From NCBI GenBank assembly GCA_003550325.1, contig QKWP01002092.1, positions 1 through 64,000 of the forward strand: DNA of 64,000 bases. The letters run 5' to 3'. This document shows positions 10,814 to 21,533 of the stretch, one piece after another (position 1 is the stretch's first letter; every line of letters starts with the position of its first letter). The notes below the pieces were generated by a model. The model saw only the letters and a program-made list of their open reading frames with translations, made no database searches and had not been told where the DNA came from. Both the position numbers and the translations under genes were made by a program. The stretch is from Gigaspora rosea (Eukaryota; Glomeromycota; Glomeromycetes; Diversisporales; Gigasporaceae).

Positions 10814-11617
10814 CTATTTTGTTATAGTTTTTTGAAAATGAAATCTAATTCTACCATCTGCATTTTTACAAAATGTGAACTTTTTGTCATTCTCTTGAGT
10901 GTAAAGCTTATCAGCTTCTATCACTCCATTGTTATAAAGTATATTAATAAATTCTTCAAGTTTATCACAATAATTTAGTAAGTTATCTAAAGTTGGTAAA
11001 TCATAACCTTTATCATCAAAATTAATTGATATTTCTGCTCGTGATGGTTCAAAGCCAACTTTCTCGAGAATATACCATGAACTAACATTTATAGGTCTGA
11101 CTGTAGTACAGAATTTCTCTAATTCTTTACCATTAAATTGAAATATTTCTTGAATCTTTTTCTTATTCTGTTTATCAAAACTTTCTCCTAAACCAATTTT
11201 GCGTACTTCTGGGCCCCACTCATTAACCATCTTACTTAAGACTGAGTGCCCAATCCCTTTGCCCCAGTATTTCTGAGACAATGCATAAACTATTTCGGAG
11301 TTACCTTTTTTTTCAGATTTAGGCTTAGACAGTATAAATCCTATGAAATCATTTTGTTCATCAAGAATGGTGAGCGCACCTTTAGGTTGTCCAATTTGAT
11401 AATCATTATTTACCCTAAGTTTAATTTCCTCACTTCTTAACTGTCTTTCTTGATACATATATTTCATAATATTTATATCAGATAATAAATGTTCATAATT
11501 TGGTATGTCATGCTTCTGAATTTCTCGAGCGGTCCATTCTTTATTATTTTTATCAATGCCACTAAGACGCACAGATACCATATCATCATCTGAAAATTTA
11601 AAAATTGATCTTGTCAT
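10814..11617 (-). CDS. GNAT-family N-acetyltransferase (RimJ/RimL-like)
   Basis: Intronless 267-residue ORF on the minus strand. It has the GNAT acetyl-CoA signature: SEIVYALSQKYWGKGIG at residues 107-123 matches motif A (Q-x-x-x-G-x-G, phosphate binding), and NVSSWYILEKVGFEPSR at 177-193 matches the NxxS...EKxGF motif of the RimJ/RimL-type subfamily. About 40 residues are inserted between these motifs, and about 65 residues (TLDNLLNYCDKLEEF...) follow the domain, so it is longer than a standard 170-180 residue enzyme. GNATs transfer acetyl from acetyl-CoA to an amine; the substrate cannot be told. Lack of introns among split neighbours leaves open an origin by transfer from bacteria, but this is weak evidence. 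Confidence 0.82.
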   Translation of the reverse strand: MTRSIFKFSDDDMVSVRLSGIDKNNKEWTAREIQKHDIPNYEHLLSDINIMKYMYQERQLRSEEIKLRVNNDYQIGQPKGALTILDEQNDFIGFILSKPKSEKKGNSEIVYALSQKYWGKGIGHSVLSKMVNEWGPEVRKIGLGESFDKQNKKKIQEIFQFNGKELEKFCTTVRPINVSSWYILEKVGFEPSRAEISINFDDKGYDLPTLDNLLNYCDKLEEFINILYNNGVIEADKLYTQENDKKFTFCKNADGRIRFHFQKTITK

Positions 11618-12434
11618 ACTTTTGCAAGGAATTGATTCGAACTTCCAAAGGAATTTAAAGAATAAGTTTGATTTTGTTGTGGATATTAAACATGCTTAAT
11701 TTTTATGATTCATTTTATAAGGAATTGATAAAGTTTTTATTCAATATTTTACAATTAACAAATTTAATTTAACTAATCAAAAATTTACTGACGGCATTGT
11801 TATTTTATTGTGATAACATTACATATGATCTCACGGACCCATGGGTCCGTGAAATCATGTATTATTTAAGTAACAATCTTAACACTGCTTCTTCATTATA
11901 TATTTTCCATAAAAAACTTTTATTCATGATAAAAATGTCATCTAATAATTATAGCATCATATGATTATTGAATTCATTTAAAAATTAATTGGAATTTAAT
12001 TCGATGATGTGAGTTTAATTGTTTTTTAGCAATTGTTTCTTAAATTATATATTAATTCAAAAGTAAATCAATATTGAAAAAGACTACGAATTCATACTTG
12101 TATTGAAGTTAAAGTTGATTTTGTATTAGTATTAAAACCTCTAATTGAAATAAAACATTAATTTTGATAACACTAAAAAGTAAATTTCCTTTTATATCGG
12201 CATCAAACGTTTCGTTTTGTTATTTAAGAAAATTACTACTTATCACGTGATCATCACCAGTGATTAACAATATTACAAATTTGATTTAGTATTTCGCGTA
12301 ATTTGTTTAATATATCATATGATTTCATGGGTCTGTATTATTGGCTTTAAGTAATGTTAACATTAAAATTAATCAAAATGAAAAGACTTCAGGCTTGTTG
12401 ATAATATTCAAAACGCATTCTATTCTATTTTCAG
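11618..12434. other. Intergenic with a 22-bp perfect palindrome
   Basis: AT-rich. At 11831-11852 lies a perfect 22-base palindrome centred on cccatggg with arms cacggac/gtccgtg; the half-site catgggtctg recurs near 12325. It could be a DNA-binding site or foldback remnant. No gene. Confidence 0.4.
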
Positions 12435-12590
12435 TTCATCACAATCTCTATTAGAGATGCGATCAATGAACAATACCGAGTATTACCCAAGCAATTGATT
12501 TATGTCATCCAATCCAACGAATGTCAGCCTATGAGCAAACAATACGTTGTACAACAAAACAGAAATTTTGAAAAAAAATTTAAAATTTAG
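12435..12590 (+). other. Exon-like 52-codon open frame
   Basis: After a tttcag acceptor-like site (ending 12434) a frame stays open for 52 codons with ordinary protein composition (INEQYRVLPKQLIYVIQS) and ends TAG. No partner exon was found, so it may be a gene remnant. Confidence 0.2.
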
Positions 12591-12933
12591 AATTTCGTTA
12601 GACAAAACCTTTGACGAAACCATTTCATCTGTGCCAAATAGCTTCGTCAGTCATCATTAGCTCCAACCCGGAGTTTTTTTTTGGACGTGTGAGAAAATAG
12701 AACATATTAGTCAATAATATAATTCTCTTCGCCCCAAATTACTAAATTCTTGAAATATAAACTTCTATTTCAAGATTCAAAAAACACTTCAAAACACACA
12801 GCAAGCCTTATAAAAGACTTCATCAAGCCTAATAAAATACCAACGTCGAAACCAAAACTATAATATTAACTCAACACAGTCACAGTGACATTCTAATCCA
12901 CCAACTCAAAACAGTCAACTAATCACTCCATTA

Positions 12934-13162
12934 TTGTCGCGGCTGAAGCTGGAAACGGCTGAAGCTGGAAATTAGAGTTCTCGATTTGAAACTATAAGCC
13001 CTGCTAAAATTTAACTATACTCTTCTATTTAAACCCTAACCCTAAATTCTAATCTAACGATAAAAAAAATCGGACAAAATGCACCCCAAAATTTTTTGTA
13101 AATTTCATATTAAAATATTTAAAATTTCCAGCTTCAGCCGTTTCCAGATTCAGCCGCAACAA
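12934..13162 (+). mobile_element. MITE with GCTGAAGCTGGAAA terminal repeats (copy 1)
   Basis: About 229 bases bounded by inverted TTGTCGCGGCTGAAGCTGGA / TTCAGCCGCAACAA. The GCTGAAGCTGGAAA motif is doubled at each end. It encodes nothing; internal ccctaaccctaa. A second copy in opposite orientation lies at 54536-54752. The target duplication is unclear, so the superfamily is not assigned. Confidence 0.75.
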
Positions 13163-13718
13163 TTTACAATTATTTTACATTTTTTTTAATATTTTGTAAT
13201 ATATTTTGAATTAATAGTGGTGTTGTATTTGAATTTTGCTTGTTACAGAGACTTACTGTTTTTTTTTTTTGAGTATTTCGTGTTGGTGACGTTTTAAATT
13301 TAAAATATTTTTTATATTTTTCAACATAAGTGCATTCATTTGAAATATATTACTAATACAAATTGCGCGTAACAAAGCAAATTTACTTCTTACATTCGTT
13401 AATATTCTTTGTTCGAATGGTTCAATTCAGTTTTAGTCTTAGATAATTGGAGAATAAATTAATAAAAAATGTATATATCCATACTTTGTAAATAAGGTAT
13501 CGAAACCAAAAAAAGCCTTTAATGCCAAAATTCTTTGTACTTTACTGCAAACAGTTAATTTTTGTTCTATAATTAGAATTCTTACGCGAAAACTGTGTAT
13601 TTTTCGTGAATATTAGTTATACAATATTTGTAATAACGCGTAAAAATTTTTAATTGTTATATTGATCTATTAATATTTTCTTGAACTATGATAATTTTAG
13701 AAAATATGCAAACTAAAG
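13163..13718. other. Intergenic, nothing recognised
   Basis: AT-rich spacer between the MITE and the repeated block; no gene supported. Confidence 0.4.
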
Positions 13719-14321
13719 TTTTATATCACTAGTATAAATTTGGAATATAGGGTATGAATTTGGCCGAGACAGAACATAAATTTGAGTCGTATTAGAATAA
13801 AAAAATTTGGGCAGATTTAGAGTATAAATTTGGGCCATATTAAAACATAATTTTTTTGGTGAATTTTGGCTGAATTAAAATATAAATTTGGCCGAATTAA
13901 ATTTTGGTGGATTAATTAATTTGGGCCGTATTAGAGTATGAATTTTGGTATAAATTTAAGTCAAAATAGAATAAAAAAGTTAGAAGTATAAATAGGGTTG
14001 TTAAAACTAAATTGAAATTAATCAATTAAATAAGAGTAATATTTATTAAAACAGAGAATGCAAATTTTAATTTTAATATCGACATTTATGAACAGAACTA
14101 ACAAACTTGTATTGTTCTTTAATTTGTAAATAGATTGATATTATTAGTAGAAATATTTATTGTATTCTTATATGGGAGATACCGAATCAAGTTCAATTAT
14201 TCTAATTTAAAATGATAAAAATTAATAGAAATGTGAGCTACAATTTATATCTGTAGTTAACTAATAGGTTTGTTATAAATAGAGATGTGAGCTGTGAATT
14301 ACAGTACGGATCGCACCTTTA
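13719..14321 (+). repeat. Dispersed 600-bp repeat block, copy 1
   Basis: Starts ttttatatcactagtata and ends gtacggatcgcaccttta. Nearly identical to 63151-63750 along its whole length; the right 300 bases are also present at 22467-22765. Its left half is family-R degenerate repeats. The right end contains imperfect inverted ends (tagagatgtga / tcgcaccttta) like those of the hAT MITEs here. A tataaata box at 14274-14281 sits 41 bases before the next ATG. Confidence 0.85.
14274..14281 (+). promoter_or_regulatory. Candidate TATA box inside the repeat
   Basis: TATAAATA 41 bases upstream of the ATG at 14323. It is preserved at the same distance before the paralogue at 22768 and lies within DNA shared with the gene-less copy at 63 kb, so the promoter may be repeat-derived. 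Prediction only. Confidence 0.35.
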
Positions 14322-14322
14322 A

Positions 14323-14676
14323 ATGGATCTCACTGATACTCAAAAACTTGATCGCGCTAAAAATCTTTACGAACTTAATAAATACGAAGATGCCAAAAAT
14401 ATTTTTTCTGATCTTTCGAATAGTACTGACAATAAAGTAAAACAAATAGCTAGACAATATTTAAAACGCCTGGAATCTAAATTGAATGATAAAAAACAAA
14501 TTCTGAATGATAAACAATCATCAAAAATTCATCCCAATCACATGTACACTAGCAAAATTATTAGTACAAAATCAATTTCAAAGGCAATTAAAGGTATTTT
14601 TTATTTTATTTTTATTTTTGTCTAATAATAATTATATAACTAATATTTGTTTAATTTAGATCAACTTAATAAGTAA
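14323..14676 (+). CDS. Small TPR/Sel1-like helical protein, copy 1 (2 exons)
   Basis: Exon 14323-14593, intron 14594-14659 (gtattt...ttaatttag), exon 14660-14676; 95 residues ending KDQLNK. N-terminal residues 5-40 form a TPR/Sel1-type helix pair (RAKNLYELNKYEDAKNIFSD, then QIARQYLKRLESKL), as in the first unit of the window's Sel1 genes. After this comes a polar tail, so it looks like a gene reduced to one repeat. The unspliced frame would instead end in a translated intron (FYFIFIFV). A paralogue about 90% identical lies at 22768 within a shared 1.05 kb duplicated block. Function unknown; probably protein binding. Confidence 0.65.
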
Positions 14677-15083
14677 ATTACTACTGAATATCTGAATATG
14701 TTATTGGGGACACACTTAATATTGTAAAATTCATGTAAAAGCTAACTAGCATTTTCAAAATTTTAGTTATTGTTTATTCAGCTTTTAAATGGTATAGATA
14801 GTAAATTAGGCAGAATATTACAAAGAGTTTATAAAGTTGGAATATAAAAAATAAATATTATCATTAGTGTTATACATTTTATTAAAGCTTCTTTTACGTG
14901 TTTTTTTTTAAAAAGTTTGATTCGCATTACAGTATGACTTCTTATAAAAAATCAATGCTACTATTGTAATAAGATGGGGCATAAATATGAAAAAAATTAA
15001 ATGAAAATAATAAGACTACAATTTGATTCTTTGTTAACATAAAAAAAGTATTTCGTAAAAGGGCATTAATGCTTCAAAAGGTT

Positions 15084-15350
15084 AATAGTTCAATGTTGGA
15101 GCAATAATCCCCATGATCGAAATATTAATGAAATATATCAAACTTAAATGAATGGAAAAACTCTGGAAATATACAATTTGATGAGGCTGAATCCATTAGA
15201 AAAACGATTATTCGACCTAGTCTAGATAAAAAATCAGATATAGACTTTATACATTCAGAAGCTATATACACAAGTCGCTTATTAACTAATATGAGTCAAG
15301 AGTCCATTTCATACAAAAAAACTTGTATTTATTCTGGTAAAAAACATTAA
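15084..15350 (+). pseudogene. Protein-kinase C-terminal remnant
   Basis: Begins where the duplicated block ends. Reads QCWSNNPHDR...EIYQT, the end of a kinase C-lobe (family pattern CWxxxPxxRP). After a one-frame slip it continues LNEWKNSGNIQFDEAE and HSEAIYTSRLLTN before TAA at 15348-15350. The tail motif AIYTSRLL recurs at the end of many expanded fungal kinase-like genes of mycorrhizal fungi (recalled, not checked). The catalytic core is absent. Confidence 0.6.
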
Positions 15351-16317
15351 CTTATTTCACTTGTAGAAAGGCGTGATCACAATATCATGAGAATCATAGA
15401 ATCTAAAATTGAAACGTTTTATAATTTTCGAAAATATATTACTTTTTGAAACTAACTCGTCATGCCTTTTGCAAACAATAATCAAAATCAAATATAATTA
15501 ATAATAATTTTACTTTATTCATTTTAGGGCAATTTTCCAAAATATCCGAATTTGATATTACCGTAGGAAATGACCGTTCTGATAGTTTCTGTAATTAAAG
15601 CAATTCTTCGAATTAATTATTGCTGTTTAAATTCTGTATCCAAAAATTTTTGAAATACAGCAAATTTCAGCACCAGCAAAACAATCATATATAGGTTTTT
15701 GAGTGTATATGTCGTGTCTCAAATGAAAATCTGGCCAATTTCATTTAAGCTGTCCCAATTAACAATTGCGACTAGATCGTTATTTGAGGTACAACATATA
15801 TTTATTTAAACTTAATAATTACAGAACCTTTTGTTGTTTGAACTAGTGTTCCAAGTTGTAAAAATTTTGCCAATCAACTAGTTGCAAACTATAGTTGCAA
15901 CTAATCAACTTTTATATCATGTGACTAAATTTGTTGATTAGCCAATCAAATTAAAGAAATTGGCATAAGTTAGCCCGAACAGATAGATCCATTTGCACAT
16001 ATACCCGTAAATTCTCGAAATAGCGGGCATGGGCGTTATTTCAAAAATCGTACCCCTTAAAACTGGCATAGTTAGTTTCGAAATAACGCCCATGCGCGTC
16101 CCGAAATAGCACGCACCTCGAATGAATAAGTATTGGGGTAAACAACATGCTGTATCGGTAATATGGCGAATCTCTAGCAGTAAATCAGGTGAATATCAGG
16201 AGGTTCCGGAATTAATACCTCATCTCGAAATCGCATGTAGTCAAAATAGTGCGCAGATGCTCACTATTCATAACAATGACAGTATATAGCTTATATGTAA
16301 TAAATTTATTTGACAAT
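15351..16317. other. Intergenic with short inverted repeats
   Basis: 15820-15960 has repeated ttgcaact/agttgcaa words. At 16020-16110 gcgggcatgggcgttattt is mirrored by aaataacgcccatgcgcg (arms about 16 bases), a probable foldback fragment. No gene supported. Confidence 0.45.
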
Positions 16318-16437
16318 TGGGATTTGGGATTTGGGATTTGGGATTTGGGATTTGGGATGTGATTTGTGGGATTTGGGATGGAATTTGGGATTTGGAATTT
16401 GGGATTTGGATTTGGGATTTGGGATTTGGGAGGGATT
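16318..16437 (+). repeat. GGGATTT minisatellite
   Basis: About 120 bases of tandem GGGATTT 7-mers with a few ggatgtg and ggaattt variants. The minus-strand frame through it (SQIPNPK repeats) is a by-product of the 7-mer. Confidence 0.9.
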
Positions 16438-16463
16438 TTAAAATTTTTAATTTTGCTAACATG

Positions 16464-16583
16464 TAGAGGTGCGATCCGGATATCCGTTAATTCAATTTTA
16501 TAATAAAATTATTATAAAAAAATCCGGATATTCGGATATCCGTAATATTTAAATAGGAAAACGGATAACGGGTCACATCTCTA
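16464..16583 (+). mobile_element. hAT-type MITE family A, copy 1
   Basis: 120 bases with ends TAGAGGTGCGATCC / GGGTCACATCTCTA, flanked by the 8-bp direct repeat CTAACATG (16456-16463 and 16584-16591). The interior is a palindrome around tccggatattcggatatccg. An 8-bp duplication and TAGAG termini match the hAT superfamily rule. Confidence 0.85.
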
Positions 16584-16591
16584 CTAACATG

Positions 16592-17380
16592 TATAGGTTG
16601 GCGCAGACCAATTACGTCATTATTATAGAATATCGCGTAATCTTTCAGATTTTTTATTGATTTTGAACTTCATTCTGTAATATTCAATTTCGAATGGATA
16701 TAAAGAACTACTAATGAATTCAAGACAATCTAATAGCATAATCTTAAGCCTCTCAGACTTTATATATTTTTAAGACTTTCACTTGTATAGTATCATCATA
16801 GAGGTTTGTGTAGTATCTAATATATTAGCACCGGGGGTACATCACTGTCACCAGAAACGTGATACTACTTCAAAAACATAATATTAGGTTCCTGGCAACT
16901 CCGCCTAGCCCATTCCACGAAGTTCTACCCAACCCCTTCATTGCAAACCACTCGGGAAGCCAAATCGACTTTCGTCACTGTGGCCGCTCGGTTTAGGTCG
17001 GGGTATGAACTAAGAGCCAAAAGAACACAGGAGTGAATATACAAATGAATAAAACAACAAAAATAATCACAAAACATGAATGAAATTATACTTTCCTGGA
17101 GACACCTGCAATTTCTTTTCTTCTTGATGCTGTGTTTGTTTGAGCGGTAATTTCGTTGCAGTTGTAATATCTGGTTAGCAGTCACTTTTAAAATCCGTAC
17201 AGCAAGATTCTTCGTAAATAACTAAATAATCCTAAATAATAATACAAGGCTGTACTCACTATTCTTGTAACAATCGCTATTAATGCCGTTGCTAAGATCT
17301 TTAATAATGTTGAATATATAAATAAATTTGTTCTGATTCTAAACTGTATCGTCTTTGTTACGGATCGCACCTCTACATTG
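16592..17380. other. Intergenic, partly GC-richer, family-A end
   Basis: 16830-17010 is GC-richer than its surroundings (ggcaactccgcctagccc...ggtcggggtatgaac) and could be a fragment of an old repeat. At 17359-17374 lies tacggatcgcacctcta, matching one end of the family-A MITEs. The minus-strand frames here are not convincing genes. Confidence 0.35.
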
Positions 17381-17804
17381 TAAAGTTGAGAATTTTTAAA
17401 ATTGTATTGTCAAATAACCCATTAAAATTTTTAGGTCCTAATTTGGTTAGATATTTTCCAGGTCAAATAGAAATTCATAACTGCAATTTTTTAATTTATG
17501 CTTTATAATTTTATATTGTTCTATATTTGTTAATTGCACATTTTTTAATATTAGATATTGTATTTTTGAAATTTATTTAACTTAAAAATTTACGGATTGA
17601 TTGAAAATAAAAAAAATTTAATTTGGATCAATTTTATATAGAAAACTAAAACCAATTCATGAAATTCTCATTCTATAAAAACTCAATATTTTATTTGCCT
17701 AATAAGAGATCAAATGATATATTAAAGTGCATGTAATAATTTACTAATAGCAGAAGATAAATTATGAAGAAAAAGAAATTGGATGAACTTTTATAAAATG
17801 GATA

Positions 17805-17955
17805 TTATATATGTATATCTTTTATAATTTATTTAATGGGAACAATTCAAATAATAAAAAATTAGAAAGTGAATATTTATATATGTTTATCTTTTATAAT
17901 TTATTTAATGGGAACAAATCAAATAAAAAAAAAATTAGAAAATGCAATCTATTGC
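17805..17955 (+). repeat. Tandem duplication of about 74 bases
   Basis: tatcttttataatttattta then atgggaaca occurs twice, near 17815 and 17888, with the sequence between conserved. The open frame across it is a by-product. Confidence 0.75.
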
Positions 17956-18158
17956 AGAATCAGCTTAATACTAAATTTTTATTTTTTCAAATAAGAAGGA
18001 GTGATAACTAATAGTTTTTATATTAATTGTAATTCTCATCACTTTAATCTTTCTTCAAGAATTAAATTTAGTAAGTTAATTATTTTAAATTAAATAAATT
18101 AGTTAAATTTTTCATATATAATAACATTTATTGATATTCATTATTTTAGAAAATTTCG

Positions 18159-18566
18159 ATGTCTAACTCGGCTAAAGTATATCGTGAATATTTAGCGGAA
18201 CAAAAAAAATTTAGGACACAAGAAACAAAATATCATCTTGCTCTATTAAAGCTTTTTCAAGTTGTTTCAGATTCTTTGGATTATGAAGATGCTTTTGTAA
18301 CATATGATAAAATTAAAAATGAAGGCAATGACGATTTCAAACGTCAAGTCAAATTTAAAATGGGACTACACTTGCTTGCTGGTGCTGGTTGTGAACAAAA
18401 TACTGCCAAAGGGTGTAAACTCATTATTGAAGCTGAACGTCTTGATTTTTTTCCCGCAAAAAGATGGGCAAAAGATCATGGAAAAAGAATGACTATGGTG
18501 CAAAAGAGGCAAAGGAATTATTTTCCAGATAATTACTTATCATTGTATTCGTTTGTCAGTAGATGA
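18159..18566 (+). CDS. Sel1-like repeat protein
   Basis: 135-residue ORF. Residues 15-50 form helices (KYHLALLKLFQVVSDSLDYE, DAFVTYDKIKNEGNDDFK) and 66-107 hold one canonical Sel1 unit: FKMGLHLLAGAGCEQNTAKG followed by EAERLDFFPAKRWAKDHG, matching the family pattern (LGxxYxxGxGVxxD...A...A...A). No signal or membrane segment. attttag just upstream is a possible splice acceptor, so a 5' exon cannot be excluded, but MSNSAKVYREY is a plausible start. Likely a cytosolic scaffold; partner unknown. Confidence 0.75.
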   Translation: MSNSAKVYREYLAEQKKFRTQETKYHLALLKLFQVVSDSLDYEDAFVTYDKIKNEGNDDFKRQVKFKMGLHLLAGAGCEQNTAKGCKLIIEAERLDFFPAKRWAKDHGKRMTMVQKRQRNYFPDNYLSLYSFVSR

Positions 18567-18709
18567 CAAACTTATTCGGATTAAAAAGGAACTTTAAGAA
18601 TCTAACTCCATCTTAAAAACAATGTGAAACAGATTAAAAAGCATGCTTTTAATTGTTCAGGAGGGTTTTTATTTTTCGTTTATATTTAATATGATGCAAA
18701 TGTACGAAT

Positions 18710-18993
18710 GCCTATATGGGAGTCAATAGAAATCAAGCAACGTCAGCAAGTTTACGCTAACTTAAAATTGTAATGAATTTAATTTATAACAAATTTTTAA
18801 AAATTTTTTGGGCCTTTTTTGTTAAATTTTTTTTTATAGTTTTTAGGATTAGGGTTATTTGAAAAGTGCTTATGATATTGTTCTTTGCCAAGAGCTTCAT
18901 TTGGATATAAAATGATCAAAAAAACTTGATTTGTCATTATCAGAATCCTCCTCTTTTCCATATTCTTATGTGTCGAGAATCATTAATTGTATG
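18710..18993. repeat. Tc1/mariner-like MITE end plus fragment shared with 34.9 kb
   Basis: gggagtcaatagaaatcaag at 18718 matches termini at 58470 and 59358 (and 23924). From about 18872 to 18976 the sequence matches 34862-34969 almost exactly (gatattgttctttgccaaga..., ttatgtgtcgag), an orphaned copy of the open frame there. Confidence 0.6.
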
Positions 18994-19111
18994 TACAGAC
19001 GTGATCCGTTATCTGTTTTCCTATTTAAAAATTACAGATATCCGGATATTCAGATTTTTTTTATAATTTTATTATAGTATTGAATTAACGGATGTCCGGA
19101 TCGCATCTCTA
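18994..19111 (-). mobile_element. hAT-type MITE family A, copy 2
   Basis: 118 bases in the opposite orientation to copy 1, ends TACAGACGTGATCC / GGATCGCATCTCTA, flanked by the 8-bp duplication ATTGTATG (18986-18993 and 19112-19119). Confidence 0.85.
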
Positions 19112-19501
19112 ATTGTATGCGATAAATTTTTTGCCCATCTCTAGTAGAGGGTGCTGTGCTTATTTTCCATACTTTACGGTAAATCAAAATTATTTGAAGA
19201 TCTTTATCAGATTGGCATGAGATTTAATTTATATCATGATAAATATTCATAATATTTTTCAATTAATTGCAAAGATTTAATTGGAATCTTGATTTTGAAT
19301 TTCAAAGTGTTCATTGAAAAATCATTAATGTTTCGAATGGATTTATAGATTTTTAAACCACGTACATTTTTGCGATAGTCAAATAGAATTAAAACATTAA
19401 TTGCCAGAAAATCAGAAACAATTATTTCTATTGAACATTCTTTCAATAATACATCAACATGTTGCTTATTGTAAATAGCTGTTTTTTGTATAAATTAAGT
19501 T

Positions 19502-20365
19502 GTGTTTCATGTGTTTTTTATTCGTTCATTAATTATGTTATTAAATACTATATTGAGTTTAACAGTTTATCTCGGTCATCAGGAAGGAGTAGATATGACT
19601 GTTTTGACCGTAATTCTAAAATACTTCCAAGATTATCAAAACGAAAGGGATTATGATTCTAATGGAAATTTAATAAGAATTAAAATATATGCCACCAATT
19701 ATGTTAGAATTATACTTACAGGATTTTGTCCTAATAATCGTTCAAATGAACAAGGAAAAATTGATTCTAATTGTCCGGCTATTAATTTTAATGGACTTTC
19801 AAACAAACAGAGAACAAAATTAAATGTGAAATTTTCTAAAGGTGTAATAGTATTTACTGAAAATGATATTATGGATTCTGGTACAATATATACTGAATCA
19901 TGCGCAACAAAATTACGAAGACATTTATATAAAATTAACCTTTGTGATATTGGATCATGTGATGATTTAATTAGGTGGATTGTTAAATATAATATTAATT
20001 CTTTTACAGTAGGAGGATCTCGAAGAAGCTTTTCGGAAAATATTGTTAGTTTAACAGAAAAATTTATGAACTGTTTTATTCCAAAGATACATAATTCACT
20101 TAAATATAATCATGAATTTATAAAACAAAAACCAATTTCTACCTTTTATGTACTTGGTCCACCTGGTTCTTTCTCACATGAATTAGCTCAAGAAATATGT
20201 GAAACATTGAATATTGGTATAGAGACTATAAAGTTTCAATCTAATTACAATAAAATCCTTGAGTCATCTTGTAATTTAGACAACAATGAATGCATTTTGG
20301 TTCCTATTAAACATGATAATGATTTTCTTTATGACTACCCACATTCAATACCAAACTTATACTAA
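19502..20365 (+). CDS. Prephenate-dehydratase-like ORF with unknown N-terminus, 3' truncated
   Basis: 287-codon ORF. Residues 214-275 resemble the start of a prephenate dehydratase domain: FYVLGPPGSFSHELAQEI matches the LGPxGSFSH substrate-binding motif, and ECILVPIKHD matches the xxVPIENS strand. The enzyme converts prephenate to phenylpyruvate in phenylalanine synthesis. The remaining roughly 200 residues of that domain are missing; the frame ends at the edge of the degenerate repeat array. The first 210 residues (with GFCPNNRSNEQGKIDSN and FTENDIMDSGTIYTES) match no family I know. The start is uncertain: ATGs at 19502, 19535 and 19595, with tcatcag near 19580 a possible acceptor. Probably a truncated gene, or one continuing past an intron. 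Confidence 0.55.
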   Translation: MFHVFFIRSLIMLLNTILSLTVYLGHQEGVDMTVLTVILKYFQDYQNERDYDSNGNLIRIKIYATNYVRIILTGFCPNNRSNEQGKIDSNCPAINFNGLSNKQRTKLNVKFSKGVIVFTENDIMDSGTIYTESCATKLRRHLYKINLCDIGSCDDLIRWIVKYNINSFTVGGSRRSFSENIVSLTEKFMNCFIPKIHNSLKYNHEFIKQKPISTFYVLGPPGSFSHELAQEICETLNIGIETIKFQSNYNKILESSCNLDNNECILVPIKHDNDFLYDYPHSIPNLY

Positions 20366-21530
20366 TTCAGCCCAATTCAAGCTCTAATTCGGTCCAAATT
20401 GATTCTTTGATTCTATGATTCAACCTAGCCATTAATTTTGGGTTGTTTTACGCAATTTACATTTTTAGGTTACATGAAATTACATTGTAACACGAAATTG
20501 TAATGTAAATTTATTTCATTATTAACAGTTAATGCCAGCTTAATTAAAATTTCGGCCAAAATTATTCACATGATAAAAATTACATGTAATTTTGATTTCA
20601 GAAATTATAACTACAAATTTATACTAACTTCAGTCCAAATTCATGCCTAAATTTACGATTTAAATCGGCCCAAATTTATATTATGATTCAACTTAGTGTT
20701 AGATATACACTAATTTGTAACGATTTAATTCGGCCCGAATTTATACTATGACTCAGCCCAAATTCACGCTCTAATTCGGCCTAAATTAATTAATTCGGGC
20801 CCAAATTAATTTCAATGCGGCCAAATTAACTCTTAATTTGGCCCAACAAATTTATACTATGATTCAACTTAGATAAAAATTCTAATTCGTGCGCTAATTC
20901 GTAATTCAACCCAAATTTATCCCAAGTTTATACAAATGAACTGTTTAATATAATTCTAAATCTCCCAAATTATTTATATAATTCTTTCAAATTTATCAGT
21001 TATGCTCTGATAGGCTCAAATTAATTATCCAAATTTTATAATTTAACTCAGCCCAAATTTATGCTAATTCAGCCAAATTCACGCTCTAATTCGGCCCAAA
21101 TTAACGCTCTATTTCGGCCAAAATAATTAATCAAAAATTTAATTTGGCCAAATTTATACTCTAATTCAGCCCAAATTCACTTTATACTATGATACAACTT
21201 GGATAAAAAAATTATGCGCCCACATTAATACTCTAAATCTACCCAAATTTTTTATTCTAATTCGCTAAATTTAAACTCTGATTCGTCCTAAATTCATGGC
21301 CAAAATTAATTCACTCTATAATTCAGCTAAATTTATGCTTAATTCGGCCCAATTTTTTGCTGCTTTATATAATTATCTAAATCTGCCCAAATTTTTTATT
21401 TAATTCCGTTCAAATTTATACTCCGATTCGGCTCACATTAATTTATAATTTAACTCAGCCAAACTTAATGCTATTTCAGCCAAATCCACGCTCTAATTCG
21501 ACCCAAATTTATGCTTGAATTCTTTAATTC
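20366..21530 (-). repeat. Long degenerate array of family R (reverse orientation)
   Basis: About 1.16 kb of imperfect repetition of GGCCCAAATTTATACTCTAA / TTCGGCC units, the reverse complement of the arrays at 4560, 13735 and 63160. A sub-block at 20455-20600 has inverted tacatgaaattaca / gtaattt words, also found near 37165. No coding potential. Confidence 0.8.
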
Positions 21531-21533
21531 AAC

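Noticed and set aside
16268-16462. Minus-strand ORF rich in SQIPNPK
   Set aside because: Direct translation of the GGGATTT minisatellite.
16925-17370. Two minus-strand ORFs
   Set aside because: No domain, odd composition, lie in a GC-richer repeat-like patch; no splice support.
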